Assembly (NCBI GenBank): GCA_002400415.1
Contig: DGQP01000015.1
Coordinates: 1-64,000, forward strand
Source: Chitinophagaceae bacterium UBA4411
GTDB lineage: Bacteria > Bacteroidota > Bacteroidia > Chitinophagales > Chitinophagaceae
Length of the DNA stretch: 64,000 nucleotides
Direction of reading: 5' to 3'
Shown: one piece after another, positions 17,349 through 25,794 of the stretch
Position numbering within the stretch: the first letter of the stretch is position 1
How the letters are laid out: each line of letters opens with the position of its first letter
Translations under genes and position numbers: made by a program
Notes under the pieces: model-generated
The model's database searches: none
Seen by the model: the letters and a program-made list of their open reading frames with translations, nothing else
Told to the model about the DNA's origin: nothing

Positions 17349-19055
17349 ATGCAATTTAAACAAACCCTTGTAAGGCTCCTGCTGATTTTTTGCCCGGTAG
17401 CTGCGATGGCGCAAACAACTTATTTGCCGCAGGGTGATAAGGCGAATATACTGATTGAAAGGCTAGAGATAAAAGCAGGGGTTGATTCTGCTTTGAATTT
17501 CTCTAAGACTAGGCCATATGGACGAAAAGCAATTGTTGATGCTTTAAACGGATATGGTAATAAATACGATTTGTCAATTTTCAAGAAGAAGAACAATACT
17601 GACTGGTATAATTTAGAGCGGGTTTTATTAAATAACCTGGAATTTGTTCCTGATAGTATTAAAAATGGTGTAGTAATACTAAAAAGTAAAAGACCAATTC
17701 TCAAAAACTTCTATACAACTCCTGCTAATTTGTACGAAGTCCATGTAAAGGATTTTGACCTCGTGATCAACCCGGTCATTCAATACACTGTTTCGAAAGA
17801 ACAGGATAATGACCAGGATCTTTTTCTGAATACAAGGGGTGTTAGTTTGCGCGGCCGTATAGCTAATAAAGTAGGTTTTGCCGCCTATCTTACCGATAAC
17901 CAGGAACGATCACCCCTGTATGTACAGCAATTTATTTCAGCAAGGGATGCGGTACCGGGCAACGGATTTTACAAAGATTTTAAAGCCGCCGGCGGTGTTG
18001 ATTATTTTGATGCAAGGGGATATATCAGCTTCAATGCGGCAAAATATATTGATATCACATTCGGGTATGACAAGAATTTTATCGGCAACGGTCAGCGCAG
18101 TTTATTCCTGAGTGATTTCAGTAACAATACCCTGTTCCTCAAATTGAATACACGCATCTGGAAATTCAATTACCAGAATATTTTCATGGAGCTGAATTCG
18201 GCTGCCCGTTTTGCAGCGGATATTTTATTACCCAAGAAATATGCTGCGATGCACCACCTGGATATAGCCGTGAGCAAAAGGGTAAATATCGGTTTGTTTG
18301 AAGGCGTGGTTTTTGGCCGTCGAGATAAGTTTGATTTTGGCTACCTGAACCCGGTGATTTTCTACCGTTCCATTGAACAGCAAAACGGAAGTTTTGATAA
18401 CTCCGTAGTGGGCCTTGATTTCAAAGCCAATCTTCCGCACCGCTTCCAGGTCTATGGCCAGTTATCACTGGATGAGTTCAAGCTTTCAGAAATAAAAAGC
18501 AATAAAGGCTGGTGGGCCAATAAATGGGGGATACAATTGGGTGCCAAATACATTGATGCTTTTGGCATTCCTAATCTTGACCTGCAGGTGGAGCACAACC
18601 GGGTGCGACCGTTTACCTATTCACACCGGGATTCAATTGCTAATTATACGCATTATAATCAACCACTGGCACATCCATTAATGGCGAATTTCCAGGAGTT
18701 CATAGGTGTGGCCCGCTACCAGCCGGCGCCCAAATGGCTGGCTGTTGCCAAACTGCTATATTACCAGCAGGGCAGGGATTCCAGTGCTGCCAGTTACGGA
18801 AGTAATATCTTTTTACCCAACACTCCTCCTTACCGCACCAGTGAATATGGTTTTGATATCGGCAGCGGCTGGAAGACCAATGTCTTTTATGCTTCTTTAT
18901 TACTGTCGTATGAATTCAGGGAGAATTTATTTGTAGAACTGAATGCCTTGTACAGGAAACAGGAAACAGTAACAGCTCCGCTGACTTCAGCCAATACTTC
19001 TGTTATTTCATTGGGTGTACGGTGGAATATGCACCGCCGGGATTTTGAGTTTTAA
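17349..19055 (+). CDS. Wzi-like capsule-assembly outer-membrane beta-barrel protein
   Basis: This 568-aa protein has a signal peptide (MQFKQTLVRLLLIFCPVAAMAQ). The body is rich in alternating aromatic/polar strands and contains FGYDKNFIGNGQRSLFLSD, the pattern seen in Wzi-type capsule-assembly barrels. It ends in a barrel-type aromatic residue (RRDFEF). Wzi proteins are outer-membrane lectins that attach capsule, but the homolog role here is inferred. I chose ATG 17349 because it begins the signal peptide. The first roughly 300 bp are noticeably more AT-rich than the rest. It diverges from pyrC with a 31-bp gap that includes a TAATTTG -7-like element. Confidence 0.72.
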   Translation: MQFKQTLVRLLLIFCPVAAMAQTTYLPQGDKANILIERLEIKAGVDSALNFSKTRPYGRKAIVDALNGYGNKYDLSIFKKKNNTDWYNLERVLLNNLEFVPDSIKNGVVILKSKRPILKNFYTTPANLYEVHVKDFDLVINPVIQYTVSKEQDNDQDLFLNTRGVSLRGRIANKVGFAAYLTDNQERSPLYVQQFISARDAVPGNGFYKDFKAAGGVDYFDARGYISFNAAKYIDITFGYDKNFIGNGQRSLFLSDFSNNTLFLKLNTRIWKFNYQNIFMELNSAARFAADILLPKKYAAMHHLDIAVSKRVNIGLFEGVVFGRRDKFDFGYLNPVIFYRSIEQQNGSFDNSVVGLDFKANLPHRFQVYGQLSLDEFKLSEIKSNKGWWANKWGIQLGAKYIDAFGIPNLDLQVEHNRVRPFTYSHRDSIANYTHYNQPLAHPLMANFQEFIGVARYQPAPKWLAVAKLLYYQQGRDSSAASYGSNIFLPNTPPYRTSEYGFDIGSGWKTNVFYASLLLSYEFRENLFVELNALYRKQETVTAPLTSANTSVISLGVRWNMHRRDFEF

Positions 19056-19058
19056 TAA

Positions 19059-19568
19059 CTATTCTTGTTCCGCAACGGTAAAACCATTCTTTTTGCCATA
19101 TTCAATCTGGGCAGCTCTTACCTCATCCAGGTAGGTTTCTTCTTCGGCACTTCTGGTTTGCAGTGCCACGATTGCTTTTTCGATATCTTCAGCCGGGGTA
19201 TTACCAGTGAATTGTTCAAAAGGTATGAAGGTCTGCCTGATCATTCTGGCTTCAAAGGAAAGAAAATCAAGCATGGCCAGCCTTAATTTTTCGGAGCCAT
19301 TAATGTCTTTCAGGGTTACGACTTCAATCCTTTTTTTCTCAATAAAACGTTCGAGCCGGGTACGGTGAGAGGCAATGGAAACATAGGAGCCGTTTTCATT
19401 TGCTTTTGCAAATGCAGTTCCCCATTCTTTTCCACCGGTAAACAAGGAGTCAGTGATGCCGGCCAGGTAATCATTAAGCTGAAGAGCAGTGGTGATTTTT
19501 TGTGCACCGGCCAGTGAACCGGCGGATAAAAAAGCAGAAAGAACAACAAAACGTAAAAACGATTTCAT
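19059..19568 (-). CDS. Hypothetical secreted protein
   Basis: This 169-aa protein has a clear signal peptide (residues 1-22, ending SLAGAQ) followed by a mostly helical, charged mature chain. That chain includes paired segments LERFIEKKRIEVVTL and FLSFEARMIRQTF. I do not recognise a catalytic motif; it distantly resembles small surface proteins of the LIC11966 type, which I recall only weakly. Its stop lies 3 bp from the stop of the convergent Wzi-like gene, and the PorT gene lies just upstream on the same strand (24-bp gap). Confidence 0.7.
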   Translation of the reverse strand: MKSFLRFVVLSAFLSAGSLAGAQKITTALQLNDYLAGITDSLFTGGKEWGTAFAKANENGSYVSIASHRTRLERFIEKKRIEVVTLKDINGSEKLRLAMLDFLSFEARMIRQTFIPFEQFTGNTPAEDIEKAIVALQTRSAEEETYLDEVRAAQIEYGKKNGFTVAEQE

Positions 19569-19592
19569 AAACGGGTATTTAAGATTAAAAAT

Positions 19593-20336
19593 TTATCCTT
19601 CGATATGAATACTCAGTACAATCTGGCGGGAGAAGATGCGGTCAAACACACTGGAGTATTTTAAAGCGGCATCGCGGCTGTGTATATTATTCAAACCATT
19701 ACTGATCTTTATCTCCGGGGAGAAAATAAAGCTTTCAAAAAAGAAATTAAAACCCAGCCCCAGTTCAGGGCCGAAATCATATTTCTTGATTTTTACCAGG
19801 TCCTCGGCTCTTTTGGCCCGGGCATTACTGGCAAGGTCTATCTCACCTTTGATCCCCGCCAGCATATACACCCTGAAATTACCAATACGGTCTGACTGGA
19901 ATTTGACCTGTACCGGGAATGCAACCGTTACCGACTCGACTTTCTTTGTAATATCAACCGAGTTTTCGATGGGGTCCGGGTATTTCAATTTATAATAAAT
20001 ACTCCGTTCCATAAACATCAGTTGCGGGTTGAAACGAAGCTGAAAACGATCCGATAGACGGGCTGTGGCATGAAGGCCCAGTGTCATACCGCCTGAGTTA
20101 ACGGGTTCTGCCACCAGCACACTATCATCTGCTAAAAACCGGGAATGTAATTCTGTATGAAAACGGGCCAGGTTAACACCGATAGTAATACCAAAATAGT
20201 AGGGCTTACTGTCATGATCATACAAATTCAGGTCAGCTGGCTGGGCAGCGGCCTGTTGCAGTAAAACAATAAAACCAAAGAGGAAACAGCATCCGGCTTT
20301 GACTATACTGGCTTTCTTCCGGTGTAAATGCAACAT
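19593..20336 (-). CDS. porT: PorT-like outer-membrane protein (type IX secretion)
   Basis: This 247-aa beta-barrel protein has a signal peptide (to about residue 31). The mature start NLYDHDSKPYYFGITIGVN is typical of PorT/SprT. Sequence and context both support the call: in many Bacteroidota porT lies directly after ubiE. PorT is required for type IX secretion, which exports proteins with C-terminal sorting domains such as the protease at 23068-24666. Its ATG lies inside the 3' end of ubiE (34-bp overlap), so translation is probably coupled. Confidence 0.78.
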   Translation of the reverse strand: MLHLHRKKASIVKAGCCFLFGFIVLLQQAAAQPADLNLYDHDSKPYYFGITIGVNLARFHTELHSRFLADDSVLVAEPVNSGGMTLGLHATARLSDRFQLRFNPQLMFMERSIYYKLKYPDPIENSVDITKKVESVTVAFPVQVKFQSDRIGNFRVYMLAGIKGEIDLASNARAKRAEDLVKIKKYDFGPELGLGFNFFFESFIFSPEIKISNGLNNIHSRDAALKYSSVFDRIFSRQIVLSIHIEG

Positions 20337-21055
20337 ATACCTAAGCTTAGCGATTTAAATCGGGTATCGGAATAACCAATTTTGTTTAAAATATCAACCA
20401 ATAACTGGCGGTCAGGAAAAGCGTTGGATGATTCGTTCAGGTACTGGTAAGCTTCCTTATTCTGCCTGAACCATCGTGCCACCTGCGGGGCCACGATGCC
20501 CATATACAGGTTATACAGTCCACGTACTGCCTTTCGTTTTGGTTTTGAAAATTCAAGAATTACCAGCTGACCACCGGGTTTCAGCACCCGGAGCATCTCG
20601 GTAAGCCCTTTTTCGAGGTTTTCAAAGTTCCGTACCCCAAAAGCCGCCATCACGGCATCAAACGTATTTTCTGCAAAATTTATTGTTTCAGAATCACCGC
20701 CCTGTAGCTCAATTTTATCCCCAAGTCCTTCTTTCTCAATCTTTTTCCGACCCACTTCCAGCATCTGTGCAGAAATATCTATACCGACAATTTTTGCTGG
20801 TTTCAGTAGTTTATAAGCCATGAGGGCCATATCTCCGGTACCGGTGGCTATATCCAGGATAAGCTGTGGTTTATCCTGCTTAAGGATACGGATCGCTTTT
20901 TTACGCCAGCCAATATCAGTACGGGCAGAGAGAAAGCGGTTCATAAAATCATAGCGGTCTGCAATGTGGTCAAACATTTCAGCCACCTGCTCCTTTTTGG
21001 GTTTTTCTGAATCCTTAAAAGGAATAATATGATCGTGTGGTAAGGGATTTGACAT
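20303..21055 (-). CDS. ubiE: Demethylmenaquinone methyltransferase
   Basis: This 250-aa SAM enzyme methylates demethylmenaquinone (and, where present, a ubiquinone precursor), the last step of menaquinone synthesis. The SAM motif I is LDIATGTGDMA (near residue 67). The family blocks YDFMNRFLSARTDIGWR, FGVRNFENLEKGL and RVLKPGGQLVILEFSKP are intact. Length is typical. Bacteroidota rely on menaquinone, so the MenG activity is the relevant one. The gene overlaps porT at its 3' end and starts about 130 bp from the divergent engB. Confidence 0.95.
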   Translation of the reverse strand: MSNPLPHDHIIPFKDSEKPKKEQVAEMFDHIADRYDFMNRFLSARTDIGWRKKAIRILKQDKPQLILDIATGTGDMALMAYKLLKPAKIVGIDISAQMLEVGRKKIEKEGLGDKIELQGGDSETINFAENTFDAVMAAFGVRNFENLEKGLTEMLRVLKPGGQLVILEFSKPKRKAVRGLYNLYMGIVAPQVARWFRQNKEAYQYLNESSNAFPDRQLLVDILNKIGYSDTRFKSLSLGICCIYTGRKPV

Positions 21056-21171
21056 GGGAGTGCAAAGTTAAGCAGGATAGATACAAGAGAACACAGCAAA
21101 AGGTTCCCGGTTTCATAAAAAGGCAAGGCTTTAGTTGTTTGTAAACTTAACGGCTTGTGCTCCCGGCCCTG

Positions 21172-21179
21172 TACCTTTG
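21172..21179 (+). promoter_or_regulatory. -7 promoter element TACCTTTG for engB
   Basis: TACCTTTG exactly fits the TAnnTTTG consensus and lies 4 bp before the engB ATG, implying an almost leaderless transcript. The nearest TTG (21155-21157) gives only a 14-bp spacer, shorter than usual, so the -33 element is uncertain. Confidence 0.45.
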
Positions 21180-21183
21180 CCCG

Positions 21184-21801
21184 ATGGATATCATTTCAGC
21201 AGAATATGTCATCAGCAGTGCCACTTATAAGCAGTGTCCGCCTGCGGATAAGCCTGAATATGCTTTTATCGGCAGGAGTAATGTAGGAAAATCTTCCCTG
21301 ATCAATATGCTGACCCGGAAGAAGAACCTGGCCAAAACATCAGCCACACCCGGAAAAACACAGCTGATCAATCATTTTGAGATCGTTTCTGCTGATAAAA
21401 AAAAATGGTTCATTGTGGACCTTCCCGGTTATGGCTTTGCGACCGTTTCACAAAAGGCGAGAAGGAATTGGTCCAATATGATCGAATCCTACATCAGGAA
21501 AAGAGAAAATCTCGTTTGTTTATTCGTGCTGATAGATACAAGGCATGAGCCGCAAAAAGCAGATCTTGATTTTATCAGCCAGTTGGGAGAATGGGAAGTG
21601 CCTTTTGTACTGGCCTTTACAAAAGCTGATAAAAACAAACCCGGGGCAACAGCCCGTAATGTGGAGAGTTTTATAAAAGCTTTGTCTGAGAAATGGGAAG
21701 AACCGCCTCCTTATTTTATTACTTCCGCCCCGGAGAGAACAGGCCGGGAAGCTATACTGGATTATATCGGCGGGCTGAATAAGGGCTTTAAGGTGCTCTG
21801 A
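21184..21801 (+). CDS. engB: Ribosome biogenesis GTPase EngB/YsxC
   Basis: This 205-aa GTPase takes part in large-subunit ribosome assembly. The G1 loop GRSNVGKSSLI (30-40), the G2 Thr in KTSATPGKTQ, G3 DLPGYGF and G4 TKADK are all present in the expected order. I chose ATG 21184, nine codons into the open frame, because the conserved family starts MDIISAEYV and the -7 element lies immediately upstream. It diverges from ubiE. Confidence 0.95.
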   Translation: MDIISAEYVISSATYKQCPPADKPEYAFIGRSNVGKSSLINMLTRKKNLAKTSATPGKTQLINHFEIVSADKKKWFIVDLPGYGFATVSQKARRNWSNMIESYIRKRENLVCLFVLIDTRHEPQKADLDFISQLGEWEVPFVLAFTKADKNKPGATARNVESFIKALSEKWEEPPPYFITSAPERTGREAILDYIGGLNKGFKVL

Positions 21802-21874
21802 TTCAATGCGCCATGATAAGGAAATTAGCATATATGGGATTTATCCTTTAATTTGCAGCACTTTAGAAATCGTT

Positions 21875-22084
21875 ATGAGAAGAATCTTATCCGAAAGAAA
21901 TTTTGTTGCCATTCTATTTGTCATGGTTTGCATTACGTTTGCCTTTGCCCACGAAGACAGTAAGAAAATGGAACAGATCTATCTTGGCAGTACTTCTTCA
22001 GCTGCGGCTTCTTTCGTACACAAATCTGTTGAGGAATCAATTGTTGCTGCAGACCCGGTCGTCCCTGTTTCTCCCGTCAACTAA
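21875..22084 (+). CDS. Small hypothetical secreted protein
   Basis: This 69-aa product starts MRRILSERNFVAILFVMVCITFAFAHE, a basic N-terminus with a hydrophobic segment that looks like a signal peptide or single anchor. The rest is Ala/Ser/Val-rich and ends PVVPVSPVN. There are no known motifs. TAATTTGCAGC at 21850-21860 supplies a -7-like element shared with the gene at 4216. An upstream in-frame ATG at 21806 would overlap this promoter, so I prefer 21875. Low complexity makes the call moderate. Confidence 0.5.
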   Translation: MRRILSERNFVAILFVMVCITFAFAHEDSKKMEQIYLGSTSSAAASFVHKSVEESIVAADPVVPVSPVN

Positions 22085-22144
22085 AATACCGGCTTCAAGG
22101 TATAGTCTTCCTCATATGATAGTATAGTTTCGCCAAAAGGTTAT

Positions 22145-22444
22145 ATGCGTAAACTATTTCTTTCGTTATTGCTGCTTTTTTCAATAGCTGTTAATTCCCA
22201 AACTGATTCCGGAACCGTAAAGACAGGTACTGTTGATTCAGTGATTACCCGGGCACAGGATAGTTTACGGAGAACCGAGATCCGCAACTACGATGAAAAT
22301 AATGCCCGTCATCTTGAATCACTAATGAAAGACCTGGAGGCAAGAAGAGCCAGAGAAAAAACAGGCGCATTCATCAGGATCGGGTTTGGACTGCTATTAC
22401 TTGCTGTATTGATTATCGGGTGGAGAAGGAAGAGAAAAAAATAA
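22145..22444 (+). CDS. Small membrane protein with signal peptide and C-terminal anchor
   Basis: This 99-aa protein has an N-terminal signal sequence (MRKLFLSLLLLFSIAVNSQ), a charged helical middle (residues 45-75) and a C-terminal membrane helix (about 77-93) capped by GWRRKRKK. The charged tail predicts a periplasmic middle with the tail in the cytoplasm. I do not recognise the family. It lies 60 bp after the small gene at 21875 and converges with the YkuK-like gene across a 58-bp gap. Confidence 0.6.
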   Translation: MRKLFLSLLLLFSIAVNSQTDSGTVKTGTVDSVITRAQDSLRRTEIRNYDENNARHLESLMKDLEARRAREKTGAFIRIGFGLLLLAVLIIGWRRKRKK

Positions 22445-22495
22445 GGGAGACAACTCCCTGAGCGGAGAGGAACCCCGCTTTGACGAGTTAGCGGG
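22445..22495. terminator. Two short hairpins between convergent genes
   Basis: GGGAG-ACAA-CTCCC at 22445-22458 and CCCGCT/AGCGGG at 22474-22479 and 22490-22495 occupy almost the whole gap between the convergent stops at 22444 and 22503. Neither is followed by a long T run, so a bidirectional termination role is only suggested. Confidence 0.35.
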
Positions 22496-22502
22496 ACTGT
22501 GG

Positions 22503-22976
22503 TCAGTTTACCACTTTATTAGCACAGCTGCTGCTGGCAAAAGCTTCGGGTTTGGCTTTAAAAGCAAACCCCATCCCGAGAATATAGCCCATTGCTTCTT
22601 TCAGGGCATCATTACTTTTAAAATGCGGGTTGGTATTGATATCTGCATGTACTTCCATATCCACATTGTAAACAGTGAAGAGGTTGCACAATTCATAAGC
22701 GATCTCAATACTCCTGGCTACTTCCATCAGCATTCTTTCTTTGATGGTAAACTGGTGGCGGGTTTTATCATTATGAATGAACATAAAACCACCATGTCCT
22801 TCCCGAAGAAAAACAATGACAGTGGCAAACTCCGTTTCCAGTCCTTTTACCTGTGAGTCAGTGCCGATGCAAACTTTCAACCGGAAGCCGGCATCGGTTT
22901 CCCGTTTGATGGCATTTTCGACAGCCTGGATGATCGGGGTGTCGATTGGATCGCCGTTAAACTTTCTCCAGATCAT
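22503..22976 (-). CDS. YkuK-like ribonuclease H-fold protein (DUF458)
   Basis: This 157-aa protein matches the YkuK/DUF458 family, small proteins with an RNase H-like fold whose substrate is not established. The family block VCIGTDSQVKG (residues 35-45), with its Asp, and the later VDMEVHADINTNPHFKSND segment carry the conserved acidic and His positions. Length is typical. It lies downstream of the T9SS protease gene on the same strand, separated by a terminator, and so probably has its own promoter. Confidence 0.82.
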   Translation of the reverse strand: MIWRKFNGDPIDTPIIQAVENAIKRETDAGFRLKVCIGTDSQVKGLETEFATVIVFLREGHGGFMFIHNDKTRHQFTIKERMLMEVARSIEIAYELCNLFTVYNVDMEVHADINTNPHFKSNDALKEAMGYILGMGFAFKAKPEAFASSSCANKVVN

Positions 22977-22981
22977 ATAAA

Positions 22982-23013
22982 AAGAGGTTTTCCTAAGTTA
23001 CGGAAAACCTCTT
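22982..23013 (-). terminator. Terminator of the secreted metalloprotease gene
   Basis: AAGAGGTTTTCC (22982-22993) pairs perfectly with GGAAAACCTCTT (23002-23013). Read on the minus strand, the hairpin ends in CTCTTTTTATATG, a good T run. It lies between the protease stop and the ykuK-like start. Confidence 0.85.
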
Positions 23014-23067
23014 AATTAAAAATAGAGCACGGATTAATGTTCTGTTACCAGAACGGGGATTAAACTT

Positions 23068-24666
23068 TTATTGACGGATTAATTTGTCGGTCCATTGCTG
23101 AATTTCACCGGCAAAACGGATCATATACATTCCATTGATCAGGCCGGCCGCATTGATAACATTCAGGCCGCTGTTCAGATTCCCTTTACTGATCAGCTTG
23201 CCATGCATATCGTACAGGATATACTGGTACTTGCCCGGGCTGTTTACAGAGATGCTGTTTGTAGTGATAAGGTTGCTTACCAACTGGGGTCTGGCATCGC
23301 TGCCTGTTTGTTTAATGGTTACAACATTGGAATAATATTGACGGCCATCATCAAAGGTTACATTTAACCGGTATTGGGCTGTACTATTTGCCTGCGGCCT
23401 GTACAGGAAGGAACGGGTATCAGTTGCCATTTGCGCCAGGGGACTGAAGTTTCTTCCGTCAGTTGCTATTTCAATTGTAAGATCAGTGATCTGTTCATCA
23501 GCAATGATCTCCCAGTTTAGTTTATGATTATCGCCGGCCTGCATACCCTGTAATTCCAGTTTATGCAATGGCAGGGTGCCGCCTGTTGTAAAACGGCCGG
23601 CCAGTGAATAGGAACCCAGGCTTGCGTAAGCGGGAGCAAACTGGTTCCCTTTTCCTTCTATCCGGAGATAATAATTACCAGCATTCAGGTTCGTATCAAT
23701 AACTGAACTCAGTAAAGCTCCCGGGTTATAAACATTTAATGCTGTTTGGGAGGAATTAAATAAAGTTACCTGTAAATCGAGGTCTGACCCTGAGTTGCCG
23801 GTACCTACATTATAAGGTATTGCATCTAACTGGAAGCGGCCGGTTGCAGGTATAGTGAAACGGATAAGATCCTGGTCGGTGCTTCTTTCTATCACTCCGT
23901 TTATAGTAAACTGGTTACTGTTAAAAGCAGCATGGGTGGCTGTTGGGAAATTTGCACTATGGTCATCAGTCCTGTAGCTGAACCCGTTAAGGCTGGTAAT
24001 AATATCAAGATCGCTTTGCAGGTTCGTGCAGCCGAAAGAATTAGGACCATTATTCCAGAGTGTGAAATTGCGATAGTACCCTACGCCCATAATTGGTGCC
24101 CACCCAATCTCGCCGGAGCCAACACCGGAATGGTAATCAGATAATTTATTACAGGAAGCATCGTAGCTGGATTGGTGATAGAGCCCCAATGTATGACCTG
24201 CTTCATGCGCAGCAGCCTCAGCCACATTCTTAACGTTATAATTTAATAAACCGGAAAATACAAAGCAGGGTGTGTTGTCGCCCCAGGTGAATGAACCTAC
24301 AAAAGCCACGCCGCCGGCACTGCCATACCAACTGGAAGAGACGGTAAGGATTACTCTCATTCTTTTGGTGACCGGGGCGGCCAGGTATTTTGTGGAATCG
24401 GTAGTCACATTGATATTAAAAGGCCGGTAATCTTCAGCAACACGGTTAAAAACCTCTGTTATCTTGGTGTTATCCATGCCGGAAGCGCCGCACTCGATGG
24501 GGCCATTATAATTCCAGCTGGTACCATTTACAGTGTGACCGTCAAAATCAAGAAAGATAACCGCAGAAGCAGATGGGTAACTGCTTAAAGCCGGAACCTG
24601 TGCATTTATTGCCTGTGCACAGATCAGTGACAGGATCAGCAGGGGGTGACGGAGTAGATTTTTCAT
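23068..24666 (-). CDS. Secreted zinc metalloprotease with T9SS sorting domain
   Basis: This 532-aa protein has a signal peptide (to about residue 22) and a metzincin-type zinc site HEAGHTLGLYH (His154, Glu155, His158, His164), with a later Met-turn candidate APIMGVGYY. A PPC-like beta domain (about residues 265-365) follows. The C-terminal about 75 residues match a type A T9SS sorting domain: the YDMHGKLI and GMYMIRF blocks and the basic end KLIRQ. The protein should be exported by the type IX system, which fits the porT gene 3 kb away. A small secreted protein is encoded 71 bp upstream. The substrate is unknown. Confidence 0.87.
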   Translation of the reverse strand: MKNLLRHPLLILSLICAQAINAQVPALSSYPSASAVIFLDFDGHTVNGTSWNYNGPIECGASGMDNTKITEVFNRVAEDYRPFNINVTTDSTKYLAAPVTKRMRVILTVSSSWYGSAGGVAFVGSFTWGDNTPCFVFSGLLNYNVKNVAEAAAHEAGHTLGLYHQSSYDASCNKLSDYHSGVGSGEIGWAPIMGVGYYRNFTLWNNGPNSFGCTNLQSDLDIITSLNGFSYRTDDHSANFPTATHAAFNSNQFTINGVIERSTDQDLIRFTIPATGRFQLDAIPYNVGTGNSGSDLDLQVTLFNSSQTALNVYNPGALLSSVIDTNLNAGNYYLRIEGKGNQFAPAYASLGSYSLAGRFTTGGTLPLHKLELQGMQAGDNHKLNWEIIADEQITDLTIEIATDGRNFSPLAQMATDTRSFLYRPQANSTAQYRLNVTFDDGRQYYSNVVTIKQTGSDARPQLVSNLITTNSISVNSPGKYQYILYDMHGKLISKGNLNSGLNVINAAGLINGMYMIRFAGEIQQWTDKLIRQ

Positions 24667-24737
24667 AACAAGGCGGATTTAGAGTTCTTCAATAGGTACT
24701 GGTCGGTAAAGGGTGGTACGGAATAAAAACGGGTCAG

Positions 24738-25211
24738 TTATTCATTAACCAGGGTATAAAAATCTTTTTTTACAAAACTGTATTGGCCATTCTCATTTTG
24801 CAGCACATACAGGTCTCCATGCTGCATGCTGAAAATCCTGCCGGTATAAGTTATTTTGCCGGTTTCAGGATCAACAACACGGGACAAGGCGAGTTGTGCA
24901 CCTGTGAAATTGCTGGAACGGAGAACTATGCTTTTTTGTAAATTATCATTGGCCTGGGTCGCTGTGGAAACCACCTGTCCTTCAAATTTGAAGTCAGTAC
25001 TGATCTCCATAGTCGTTTTTGCACCCGTTTCGGTACCCAGCAGGCTGGATAGCTTACTGGCACTTACCTGGATGGTTTCAGGCATTCCGGTAAATAATCT
25101 GGGCTTATTCGTATTCGGCTCGTTGAGCGGAATTTTTTCAGTTTGTGCAAAAGAACACAAGCTGCAAAGCGTAACGCATACGCTGAGTACGGAGGTACGA
25201 AGGCTTTTCAT
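24738..25211 (-). CDS. Small secreted protein upstream of metalloprotease
   Basis: This 157-aa protein has a signal peptide (residues 1-22, ending CSFAQ) and a soluble mature chain with two halves: ETIQVSASKLSSLLGTETG and a strand-rich RIFSMQHGDLYVLQNENGQYSF. I do not recognise the family. It is the first gene of a probable two-gene unit with the metzincin, so it could act as a separate propeptide, chaperone or inhibitor; this is only context-based inference. No sorting domain is present, so it would remain in the periplasm. Confidence 0.62.
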   Translation of the reverse strand: MKSLRTSVLSVCVTLCSLCSFAQTEKIPLNEPNTNKPRLFTGMPETIQVSASKLSSLLGTETGAKTTMEISTDFKFEGQVVSTATQANDNLQKSIVLRSSNFTGAQLALSRVVDPETGKITYTGRIFSMQHGDLYVLQNENGQYSFVKKDFYTLVNE

Positions 25212-25370
25212 TAGTAGCTTTTATAAGGTCAAAAGGATATTGTTCGGCAACCAGGATTGGTGGCTGCAGTTTTCAGTGGGGGACGGTCACACAAGGTTTG
25301 TGAAAGTTTTTCCGTAAACCAAGGGAAGAAGAAAAAAAATGATAAGATCAGGGGGTAGTACCTGTGACAG

Positions 25371-25409
25371 TTCGTAAAACTTCGAGTAACGTATTTGTTT
25401 ATTTACGAA
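25371..25409. promoter_or_regulatory. Inverted repeat TTCGTAAA-N23-TTTACGAA
   Basis: A perfect 8-bp inverted repeat (25371-25378 and 25402-25409) abuts the stop of the CoA-binding-domain gene. It lies in the 198-bp gap upstream of the secreted-protein/protease unit. No T run follows on either strand, so it is either a weak 3' hairpin or an operator. Confidence 0.35.
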
Positions 25410-25775
25410 TCAATACTGGTAAGTACTTAGCATCACTAAGGTACAGGCTTCTTTTGTTTCAATGCCATTGGCTGCTGCCAGGTCTGCTAGTTCATCATTT
25501 TCCGCACCGGGGTTAAAGATGATGCGTTTCGGATGCAGTGACAGTATGTAATCGTAATACTCCTGCTGGTGGTGCGGGTTCAGATAGATCGTTACTGTAT
25601 CAATATTCTCAAAGTTTTTTTTACCTGTTTCAACCTGCACATCGCTTACTACTGCGGCCTTGCCACCAATAGCCACGACAGGGTGACCATAATTCCTTAA
25701 CCGTTGCACCGCTAAATAACTGTAACGGGAAGGATTCGCCGAAGCGCCAAGCACTAATGTTTTCTTTTGCGGCAT
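25410..25775 (-). CDS. CoA-binding domain protein (YccU-like)
   Basis: This 121-aa protein is a stand-alone CoA-binding Rossmann domain of the YccU type. The opening KTLVLGASANPSRYSYLAVQRL and the GHPVVAIGGK and INPG-like IIFNPGAENDELADLA blocks are characteristic. Such proteins bind CoA or a nucleotide, but their cellular role is unclear. It is the last gene of a short operon with the GbsR-like regulator and a membrane protein (gaps about 20 bp). Confidence 0.85.
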   Translation of the reverse strand: MPQKKTLVLGASANPSRYSYLAVQRLRNYGHPVVAIGGKAAVVSDVQVETGKKNFENIDTVTIYLNPHHQQEYYDYILSLHPKRIIFNPGAENDELADLAAANGIETKEACTLVMLSTYQY

Positions 25776-25794
25776 ACTGTAAAGCTAACCGAAT

